Below, piece by piece: positions 12,101 to 20,500 of a stretch of 60,000 nt of DNA; position 1 is the first letter of the stretch, and each line of letters starts with the position of its first letter. A model generated the notes under the pieces. The model worked only from the letters and a program-made list of their open reading frames with translations, ran no database searches and was not told where the DNA came from. The position numbers and the translations under genes are program-made. The DNA is from Owenia fusiformis. Lineage: Eukaryota > Annelida > Polychaeta > Sabellida > Oweniidae. The stretch is from contig CAIIXF020000008.1 in assembly GCA_903813345.2 (NCBI GenBank), positions 21,562,822 to 21,622,821 of the forward strand. Reading direction: 5' to 3'.

Positions 12101-13738
12101 AACTTCTAATATATTGGAACCGCCGATTGTCTGGGTTAGTTGGCAGAACGAGGTCTTTTTGTTTCGTATGGCTCTTTTGGTCGAATTTCGATTAAGATGG
12201 CGGTTATAACGGAATTTCCCGAACTCTTCCGTAATAGCACGAACTTGGTTTTTCGTTACGTCACTTTCGTGTAAAATGGATTTGTTTCCGGTAAGAAACA
12301 TTGTTTAACCATTCGGTATACAGTTAAGAGCATAGGATGTCGACATGGCAGTAAATATTGAAAATATTGTCCGAAATTTTCGAAATTCCCTCTTACCGGT
12401 AACAAATCCATTTTACACGGAAGTGACGTAACGAAAAACCAAGTTCGTGCTATTACGGAAGAGTTCGGGAAATTCCGTTATAACCGCCATCTTAAGGTTC
12501 AGCTGGAAAGTAACATTTTGGTAAAAAATTGCTATACCTGCACATGTTATTTTCTTGTACATAATTAAGCATGAAGGCATGTGTGTATTTCCTTGCTTTT
12601 TTCAGGAAAGTATCATTACACTGTCTACTTTTAGTAAACCTGGAAACAGGTCAATGGTAGCTCCTGTGTTGTCTGGAAACTTTGAAAGAAAATTTGGAAA
12701 AACAGGAAGTGTGAAATATCAGAATTCCCTGGAGTTCCCTTTGAACGCCTACCAGATATTCTAAAAGAAGACAATGTAATGATACTTTCCTGAAAAAAGC
12801 AAGGAAATTGATACATGCCTTCATACTTTATTTTGTACCAGAAAATAACATGTGCAGGTATAGCAATTTTTTACCAAAATGTTACTTTCCAGCTGTACCT
12901 TAATCGAACTTCGACCAAAAGAGCCATAAGAAACAAAAAGACCTCGTTCTGCCAACTAACCCAGACAATCGGCGGTTCCAATATATTAGAAGTTACATTT
13001 TGAGTTCTAGAATGCACTGAGGTAGGTTTCTTAAGTGGAAGGGGCGTAGATAATTCTCCCAAGTTGTAATCGTACAGGCAAATGTATGGGCTCCGTACAG
13101 GACCATAGTCCTGGAACGGGATAAGGTTATACCAGCCTGTCACGGTTATACCAGGCTTACACGATAACACTACCACGGTCATGGCAGGATCCTTGCGCTA
13201 CTTAAAAAACACTGATTAACATGGTGACGGTTGTGGCAGGCGTAAGTCTTGCAATAGATAGCATGTGCTTACAAGTGGTCTAAGTCAGACTTGTGCACCT
13301 GTCTCTTCTATATACAGCTTACTATAACTTTTCCATTGACCTATGCTAGAAACAAGGGAGGCTAAGGTTCCTCACTTCTCACTATTTTCCCAAAAATATT
13401 CTCTTTGTGGTACGGTGGCACATATGTTCAAATTTCTTAATTTTTCTCAGTTTTCTGCAAATTTGTGTTGCTGCTGTACCAGCTCTGATGAAAGTCAAAA
13501 CTCCGATAGTCCAACTCATCAGAGCCCGAGCAGCCCCGTCTGCTACAGTACAAAGAAATACTATAGATTTAGGCTGTAGCCCAAATTTTTGAATTTTTTG
13601 CTGATTTTTCAAAAACGGAAAATACTTTTACCCTTGTACATCACGTTTTATGTCACCGAAATTCAACATAACTGCAAAAAACTTACCATTAATGTTTCTT
13701 CTGCCATCTCCCGAAGTAGTGATTAAAAAATTACTCAT
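196..13738 (-). CDS. NXF1: NXF1/TAP nuclear mRNA export factor, 15 coding exons, 3' end beyond window
   Basis: Bulk mRNA export receptor; in animals it pairs with NXT1 and carries mRNPs through nuclear pores. Coding exons in transcript order: 13687-13738, 8956-9081, 8462-8558, 7973-8100, 6784-6893, 6504-6587, 6133-6237, 5446-5538, 5134-5203, 4469-4665, 3855-3964, 1495-1531, 763-887, 448-552, 196-260. All have GT-AG borders and the intron phases join without a break. About 501 codons are visible. Order: short N-terminus ([12 protein letters not shown]), RG/RGG-rich segment with an acidic patch, the conserved [14 protein letters not shown]-type motif, RRM-like fold starting [22 protein letters not shown] linker, leucine-rich repeats ([54 protein letters not shown]), then the NTF2-like domain ([29 protein letters not shown]). 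The rest of NTF2L and the UBA-like end, about 120 residues by comparison with vertebrate NXF1, lie below position 196. Exon joins were made by eye and not tested against RNA. Confidence 0.95.
1247..1372. repeat. CAGTAAAACCTG-family MITE, degraded copy
   Basis: Begins TACAGTAAAACCTGTGTATA and ends near GGACAGGTTATGAC. It resembles the better preserved copies at 5656, 14286 and 23871, in which TACAGTGAAACCTGTC-like ends form terminal inverted repeats. Diverged and probably truncated. Confidence 0.45.
1532..3854. other. NXF1 intron (exons 11-12), no gene seen
   Basis: AT-rich intron of 2.3 kb. It contains a partial CAGTAAAACCTG-family repeat just downstream of exon 12 (outside this span) and a hairpin element at 2472-2581. 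Open frames here, including one of 96 codons at 3241-3531 on minus, show no recognisable domain and are probably chance. Confidence 0.6.
2472..2581. repeat. Short hairpin repeat, TCTTGCATCAA family, copy 1
   Basis: Begins TCTTGCATCAAAACCCTGAG and ends with the inverse AAGCTTGATGCAAGA, giving a foldback of about 110 bp. Related copies lie at 20616-20711, 30133-30222, 45175-45246, 45836-45925 and 46660-46747. Confidence 0.6.
5656..5864. repeat. CAGTAAAACCTG-family MITE
   Basis: Starts TACGGTAAAACCTGTCC and ends GGTTACACTGTA. Inside are repeated ATGGAACACCTGT-like motifs typical of this family. It sits in the NXF1 intron between exons 7 and 8. Confidence 0.6.
7025..7945. repeat. 34-bp minisatellite with 210-bp higher-order period
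   Basis: About 26 tandem copies of a 34-bp unit, core CTACAACCAGCCAGTAGAAG joined to TCCCCACACACATA, fill most of the NXF1 intron between exons 4 and 5. Variant units carrying an inserted TTAA (GAAGTTAAGTCC) recur near 7196, 7406 and 7616, so six-unit blocks of about 210 bp have been duplicated as higher-order repeats. The array stops about 15 bp from the tandem exon 4 donors. Confidence 0.95.
7961..7972 (-). promoter_or_regulatory. NXF1: Tandem alternative 5' splice donors of NXF1 exon 4
   Basis: On the minus strand exon 4 can end at 7973 (AGAG|gtaagc) or 12 nt further at 7961 (GGTG|gtaaga). Both are good donors, and both leave the same phase (final G) joining to exon 5. The longer form would add four residues (Gly-Lys-His-Gly) in the linker before the RRM. 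The choice cannot be made from DNA alone. Confidence 0.6.
9767..10684. mobile_element. Non-autonomous MULE-like element (918 bp) with 9-bp TSD
   Basis: Flanked on both sides by CCAGCTAAG (9758-9766 and 10685-10693), a perfect 9-bp duplication. Ends are inverted: GGGTTTATGGAAAAGACCGA on the left, and on the right the complement of GGGTTTACGTAAAACACCGA. Subterminal GACCGACCACCGACC-type repeats occur at both ends. No transposase ORF is present. A 9-bp TSD with GGG-starting ends fits Mutator-like elements; the class is inferred. It lies in NXF1 intron 1. Confidence 0.75.
10852..11254. mobile_element. TTAA-type MITE, copy 1 (403 bp)
   Basis: Terminal inverted repeats of about 43 bp, starting GGTACAGCTGGAAAGTAACA and ending with TACTTTCCAGTTGAACC. 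The left flank is TTAA (10848-10851); the right flank is TTAC, a decayed TTAA. A near-identical copy is at 12496-12899. TTAA targets fit piggyBac or Kolobok families; no coding capacity. Confidence 0.75.
11340..11720. repeat. Minisatellite TGACCGTGACAATGT inside the foldback left arm
   Basis: Imperfect tandem copies of a unit containing CCTGGTATGACCGTGACAAT followed by GTAATATAGTnnTGCAAGG, roughly 55-65 bp apart. The matching part of the right arm has only one or two units, so the array expanded after the inverted structure formed. Confidence 0.7.
12496..12899. mobile_element. TTAA-type MITE, copy 2 (404 bp), nested in foldback arm
   Basis: Perfect TTAA on both sides (12492-12495 and 12900-12903). 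Terminal repeats start GGTTCAGCTGGAAAGTAACA and end TTACTTTCCAGCTGTACC. It splits the right arm of the 11262-13267 foldback between the CCGCCATC and TCGAACTTCGACC segments, which are contiguous in the left arm, so it inserted after the foldback. Confidence 0.85.
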
Positions 13739-14582
13739 ATTGAGGTAGAAATTAAGTTTATATGTATGTGTAAGAATTTTACTCGTGCTAATAATGGCGT
13801 CCTACTACTATCGAGATATGTCTAAATGTTGAACTTTCTGCAAGAAAAAAATATCGAAAACAATAAATCTAACAGTTCAAGAGTCAACTAAATAGATTTA
13901 TTTTTCCTAAACACAGTAAATTATCATAAAGTAAAGTTTTTAAAAATAATTGTTCGTTTGATAATATAAAGTTCGATTGTATTTTCGATTTTTAACATGC
14001 ACTTGACCTTGGAGGGGGCGAGGTCACTTTCGGTTTCCCAAAACAAAGTCTTTCTAGATCTAATTCATCACTTTTCAAGGTTTTCCGTTTCACTTATCCA
14101 TACCTCCGGTTTTTAACGTAGAGACTCGTTTCACATGATCATGACAGACGAATTACATTAACTTTTGATGACTTTCGTCAAGAATGAAATAATAAAACAA
14201 ACATTACTATAAAAGCACTTATAAATAAATATATAAAGTCCTGTGATGTGATATGTTACATTTATTATTAGGACAGTAGATACTACAATGAAACCTGTCT
14301 GAGTGGAACACTTTTGATACCTCTAAAAAGTGTTCAATTTTGGAGGTGTTCCACTTTTAACATTAGCCAGTTGGTTTAGGCATGGTTTAGGACTCTGAAA
14401 TGCTCCACTAAGTAGAGGTGTTTCACTTCTAGTAGAGGTGTTCAACTTAACAGGTTTCACTGTACTATATATTATATAGTTCATTGAAATTGACAATGAT
14501 AGTTATACATTTTTTTGGTTATAGATCTTAAGCTCTGACACCACAATTGACTTTTCTTTGGAGATATAAGATTGAATCAACA
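13739..14582. promoter_or_regulatory. Divergent intergenic region between NXF1 and the dehydrogenase
   Basis: The two start codons face away from each other across about 845 bp, so this stretch should hold both 5' UTRs and promoters. No clear TATA box or named motif stood out. A MITE occupies 14286-14464, immediately upstream of the dehydrogenase start. Confidence 0.5.
14286..14464. repeat. CAGTAAAACCTG-family MITE in the shared promoter region
   Basis: Starts CAATGAAACCTGTCTGAGTG and ends ACAGGTTTCACTGTA, giving good terminal inverted repeats with GTGGAACACTTT-like subterminal motifs. Length about 180 bp. Confidence 0.7.
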
Positions 14583-17500
14583 ATGACGAATCTGCAAAAT
14601 AAAGTGGCATTTGTGACAGGATCAACGAGTGGGATTGGACTAACTATGGCACGTTCTTTGGCAGCTAAAGGTTGTCACATTGTCATCACTGGATTTGGGG
14701 ACCAAGATGAAATTAATAAAATTAAGGAGGATATTGTCAGGTTTGTCCTTACTTAAAGGCTCTCAATTAGTATTAATTAGATTAAATATAACAGATGTAA
14801 GATTAATGAGACCCTTTAACACTTTTAAGAATTTCTTCCATGATACAGAAAAACATGTGACATCGTCATTATTAAATGGGTAGAGTGAACTGGAAATTTT
14901 GACTTACTTTCTTCAAGACTGGATCCCCCCCCCCCTCCCTTAACTACTTCAACATCATACTTGTGGAGGTGTGTGTTATAGTAGTGGGCTGTATAGCAAG
15001 GTTGGTCGGGGTCGGGAGCTGGGGATAATTTTATTGCTTAAATATAACCATATCATCATCCTACATTAGAATCCACTCAGTCTAACATCAATTTCTGGTG
15101 CGAAAGTTGTTATTTTTGAGTTTTACCCCCTTGAAGACAAATTCTTGGTGGTACCATGACTAATGCTTATAACTAAAGAAGTATTTATTTGATCATCTTC
15201 ATTTTTGGCATGGGTAATAAACAGGTATGTAAAAGTAAAATTTCAAAAATTCATAAAAATTGGGTGATTAATCCATTCTAAAGATAATAATTCAGGTATT
15301 TTCAAGGGTCAATTTCAACATTTTCTGAATGTCGACATGAAGTAAAAATAACATTATGACCCAATGACATATTTATTGAATGTTTTTAGGCTTTAGAAAA
15401 TAATTTGGTTATATAAGCTAAAATAATAACATAAGAATTGTAGCATATTGATAATTCTTCATCGCCATCCAGGCACAAATAAACCCCACCCCTCCACATT
15501 TTCGAATATAAAGGTCTATACCTGAAACTTCCTCAAATAGCTATATTTCAGAAACTATTACAGCCTACATTCCAAAATTTCTCATGGTGATTATACACAT
15601 CATACTCTGCATAATAGACATATAATTGAGATTTATCCATTCTAAAGCTAATAATTAAGGTATTTTCAAGGTTCAATTTCAGCATTTTCAGAATGTCGCC
15701 ATGAAGTAAAAACCACATGACCCAATGACATATTTATTAAATGTTTTTAGGCTTTAGAAAATAATTTGACTATATAAGCTAAAAGAATTGTACGATATTG
15801 ATAATTCTTCATCGCCATCCAGGGATAAATACCCCCCCCCCCCATTTGCGAAAATAAAGGTTTTTACCTGAAACTTTCTAAAATAGCTATATTTCAGAAA
15901 CGTTTACAGCCTCCATTCCAAAACTTCTCTTGTTGATTATACACATCATACTCTGCATATTATACATATAATTGAAGTCTTAACACTTTTTGAGGGCGTA
16001 GCTAATAATAATAGTATATTTATTAGACATCTTAGAAATCAAAATATATGTTTTAGAAGGTTGTCACAACACTACAAGAGAGGTATTTTGGATTGTCATC
16101 ATTTTTGAGAATATTACAAAAACATATTTGTATTATGTAATAATCACCTATTTTCATTTAACATAATTGAAATATATTATTCAGCTAGTTTTAATGATTT
16201 CAGTATATGCATTTAATCCTGAGATACACTAAGGTTTGATCTCCATAGAGTAATCTTTTCTTCTTTGTTTGAAATTTAGTTTCTAAGCATAAAACTATAA
16301 GCATTAAATCTGTATGCTTTAGGATATACACAATCAATACCGATGACTAAACATTCAATTGACAACATTCAGTCAATTTGCTTGACAACATTCAATAATG
16401 ATTAATATGTTCAACCAATATGTTTTTGAATAACTTCACCAATACAATTTGCTTGAGTATTTACTTCAACATTTGCTTCAAGCAGTTGAACATTGTTAGT
16501 TATCAACATAACCTGAAAAGATTTTATCTATGAAATTGTTGACTTCATTATCTGTCATATCATCATCAATTTCGTCATCTGATTCTTTGTTATAAATGTC
16601 TACCGATTCTTGTGGAAGAATGGCATTTGGATTTTCAGCCCATTGTATATCAAGTTCGCCATCTTCTAGGATCCATCCATTTTCTTCTGGAGAAGGTATA
16701 TCAATTTGGGCTTTGTGAGACTGCTTCCATATGTAACCTTAGTAGTTACATATTTTAGTAGTGTTGAACAAGGGATGACCTGCATGGAGGAAGGAGACTG
16801 ATGTCTATCCCATCATAGTTGTTGATAGAGGCTTGAGGTTGAAATCTGTTGGCAACATTTATGTATCGTACATGATTGATGTCTCTATCGAGTATTTGGA
16901 GATGCCTTTGGTCAAGAACTATAGATTTTCCAAGTTCTTGAAAGATTGCATGCATGTCTTCCCTCTTGATCAGCTGTTTCAGAGGGTTTATTTTCCCCTT
17001 TCTCATGAAGGCATTGGTGGTATCACACCCTGTAAAACAGTGGATACCGATCAGGGTGGCTTTGATTGGATCACCCAAACCTGCTGTAACTGTCTTCAGA
17101 TCAATTAGGTGCCTCTTGTTTGAAACTCCAGTGTCAAACAGTACTTTGAGAACTAGGTGTTTGCTGTAAATAAGCAGGAGTAAGATAACATCTGTGTCTG
17201 GAGATCTGACAAGTATGGTCTTGTGGCTTCAGCCCCCACCTACCTAAATTGGCGTGTTCTGAATTTAAGAGAAGGCGGGCGTAGAGGTAAAAATGCAACC
17301 ACTGCTAGTGAAAGGTCCCAAAACTTAAGTCCCAAAAAATTGGAAGGACTTCCTTTCAAATAGCAAAAACAAAATTCAGCTTGGTCAACTTATCCTCGCA
17401 GAATGGAAGAAAGACAAATATGAAAAAAATTCAGAACACGCCAATTTACTTTGTTTGTCATGAGAAGTGCTTCTCACTCACAAGTGATAGGTCACATGTT

Positions 17501-20500
17501 GTTAGTGAGGAAGTCCTAGACCTAGTCCAAGACACTGGAGTTTCAAACAAGAGGCGCCTAATTGATCTGAAGACAGTTGCAGCAGGTTTGGGTGATCCAA
17601 TCACAGCCACCCTGATCGGTATCCACTGTTTTACAGGGTGTGATACCACCAGTGCCTTCATGAGAAAGGGAAAAATAAACCCTCTGAAACAGCTGATCAA
17701 GAGAGAGGACATGCATGCAATCTTTCAAGAACTTTGAAAATCTATAGTTCTTGACCAAAGGCAGCTTCAAAAACTCGAAAGATTTGAGTGCACCATGTAC
17801 GGGGAAAAGAAAAAAAACAGACATCAATCATGTACGATACATACATTTTGCCAACAGATTTCAACCTCAAGCCTCTATCAACAACTATGATGGGATAGAC
17901 ATCACTCTCCTTCCTCCATGCAGGTCATCCCTTGTTCAACATTGTAAAAGATGTAACTACCTAGGTTACATATGGAAGCAGTCTCACAAAGCCCAAAGGG
18001 ATATACCTTCTCCAGCAGAAAATGGATGGATCCTAGAAGATGGCGAACTTGATATACAATGGGCTGAAAATCCAAATGCCATTCTTCCACAAGAGTTGAT
18101 AGGCATTTATAATGAAGAATCAGATGACAAAATTGATGATGATATGACAGATAAGGAAGTCAACAATTTCATAGATGAAATCTTTTTAGGTGATGTTGAT
18201 AACTAACAATGTTCAACTGCTTGAAGCAAATGTTGAAGTGAATACTCAAGCAAATTGTATTGGTGAAGTTATTCAAAAACATATTGGTCGAACATATTAA
18301 TCATTATTGAATGTTGTCAAGCATATTGACTGGATGTTGTCAATTGAATGTTTAGTCATCGGTATTGATTGTGTATATCCTAAAGCATACAGATTTAATC
18401 CTTATAGTTTTATGCTTAGAGACTAAAGTTCAAACAAAAAAGAAACGATTACTTCATGGATATCAAACCCAAGTGCATCTCGGGATTAAATGCATATACT
18501 GAAATCATTAAAACTAGCTGGATAATATATTTCAATTATATTAAATGAAAATAGGTGATTATTGCATACTGTAATATAAATATGTTTTTGTAATATTCTC
18601 AAAAATGATGACAATCCAAAATATCTCTCTTGTAGTGTTGTGACAACCTTCTAATATATATTTTGATTTCTAAGATGTCTAATAAATATACTATTATTAT
18701 TAGTTACACCCTCAAAAAAGTGTTAAGACTTCAATTATATGTATTATATGCAGAGTATGATGTGTATAATCAACAAGAGAAATTTTGGAATGGAGGCTGT
18801 AATAGTTTCTGAAATATAGCTATTTGAGAAAGTTTCAGGTAAAAATCTTTATTTTTTGCAAATGGGGGGGGGGTATTTATCCCTGGATGGCGATGAAGAA
18901 TTATCAATATCGTACAATTCTTATGTTATTATCTTAGCTTATATAGTCAAATTATTTTCTAAAGCCTAAAAACATTTAATAAATATGTCATTGGGTCATG
19001 TAATTTTTACTTCATGGCGACATTCCGAAAATGCTGAAATTGAACCTTGAAAATACCTTAATTATTAGCTATAGAATGGATAAATCTCAATTATATGTCT
19101 ATTATGCAGAGTATGATGTGTATAATCACCATGAGACATTTTGGAATGTAGGCTGTAATAGTTTCTGAAATATAGCTATTTGAGGAAGTTTCAGGTATAG
19201 ACCTTTATATTCGAAAATGGGGAGGGGATGGGGTTTATTTGTGCCTGGATGGCGATGAAGAATTATCAATATGCTACAATTCTTATGTTATTATTTTAGC
19301 TTATATAGTCAAATTATTTTCTAAAGCCTAAAAACATTCAATAGATATGCAGGCCTGTCAACTGTCCCGCAATTTGCGTATTTGTCACGCATTTGCTGAA
19401 GAATTTGAAGTCACGCCAGTTATTTTTGCGTGACAGAAAATGTCACGCAAATACGCATTTTACCTGGTAATTGTCAAGCAAAAATATTTCTGTGGAAAAA
19501 GTTCTAAAAAAGATCGTCTACACAGCAAAAATACGAACGCGGGAAAAAAATGTACGCATTTCGTTCGGACTTTTCACGCGAATTACGTATATGTCACGCA
19601 TTCCGTTCGAAATTTTTCGTCCCTACCCCCCCCCCCCCCCCCCGTTGACGGATGTTTGAAACGCGAGCGTAGCGAGCGCGAAAAATTTGAGGTGTTCAAA
19701 ATTTGGCAAGATGTAATATTGGATCAAGGTGTCCAGATTTGGACCAAGGTGTCCACATTTTGAGGGGAGGTGTTCAACATTTCCAAGTCACTCATGTTAG
19801 GTGTTCCCAAGTTGACAGGCCTGAGATATGTCATTGGGTCATAATGTTATTTTCACTTCATGTCGACATTCTGAAAATGTTGAAATTGACCCTTGAAAAT
19901 ACCTGAATTATTATCTTTAGAATGGACTAATCACCCGATTTGTATGAATTTTTCAAATTTTACTTTTACATACCTGTTAATTACCCATGCCAAAAATGAA
20001 GATGATCAAATAAATACTTCTTTGGTTATAAGCATTTGTCATAGTACCCCCAAGAATTTGTCTTCAAGGGGGGTAAAACTCAAAAATGACAACTTTCGCA
20101 CCAGAAATTGATGTTAGACTAAGTGGATTCTAATGTAGGATGATTATATGGATTTATTTAAGCAATAAAATTATCCCCAGCTCCCGACCCCGACCAACCT
20201 TGCTATACAGCCCACTATAGGAAATAGTGGGTCAAAAGGGCTTGTAGCTAGACCAAGTCTGACAAAACAACCTTTTTACATGAAGGCATGATACAGTCAT
20301 AATGGCAATGCTATCATATCATACATCATACATAAAAAGAGGCCCCAAATTCATTAATCTGCCCACTTTAATATGCAACCTGCACAGTCATACTATTTGT
20401 GTTTTCAGGGAATTCAAAGTGAATGTCAACCATGTAAGTTGTGACTTGCGTAAAGTTGAAGAAATTGATTCAATGTGTGCAGAAATAGATAAACTTTATC

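Larger units (their letters stand above)
11262..13267. mobile_element. 2-kb foldback element with 8-bp TSD, nested MITE and minisatellite
   Basis: CTTACAAG flanks both sides (11254-11261 and 13268-13275). The arms are inverted copies: left CTATCTGTTGCAAGACTAAC, right the complement of CTATCTATTGCAAGACTTAC, then long matching blocks such as the CCGATTGTCTGGGTTAGTTG region (about 12122) against its inverse (about 12957). They meet near 12340 around a short loop. The left arm is expanded by the minisatellite at 11340-11720; the right arm is split by the TTAA MITE at 12496-12899. No transposase ORF. The 8-bp TSD would fit a hAT-type element (inference). Confidence 0.7.
14982..20217. mobile_element. 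5.2-kb DNA transposon with about 2.3-kb inverted arms, Academ-like
   Basis: Left end TAGTGGGCTGTATAGCAAGG matches the inverse of the right end CCTTGCTATACAGCCCACTA. Both are flanked by TAG (14979-14981 and 20218-20220), a possible 3-bp target duplication. The inverted arms run almost to a centre near 17350. Each arm has an internal direct duplication of about 360 bp (left about 15290 and 15650; mirrored right) and one copy of a GCDTT-motif gene near the centre. The right arm is lengthened by a nested element at 19350-19823. Academ transposons are known for short 3-4-bp TSDs and an XPG-type nuclease, which fits; the family assignment is inference. No helicase or intact transposase is seen. It sits in intron 1 of the dehydrogenase. 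Confidence 0.7.

Noticed and set aside
14547-14582. N-terminal extension of the dehydrogenase
   Set aside because: It would need a TTG start; the first ATG after the in-frame stop is at 14583 and gives the normal SDR N-terminus.
16833-17169. Plus-strand frames opposite the GCDTT gene
   Set aside because: Antisense shadows of the minus-strand homologous frame.
19440-19763. 107-codon plus-strand frame with a proline run
   Set aside because: Lies wholly inside the 474-bp nested TIR element; the proline run is its C-tract.
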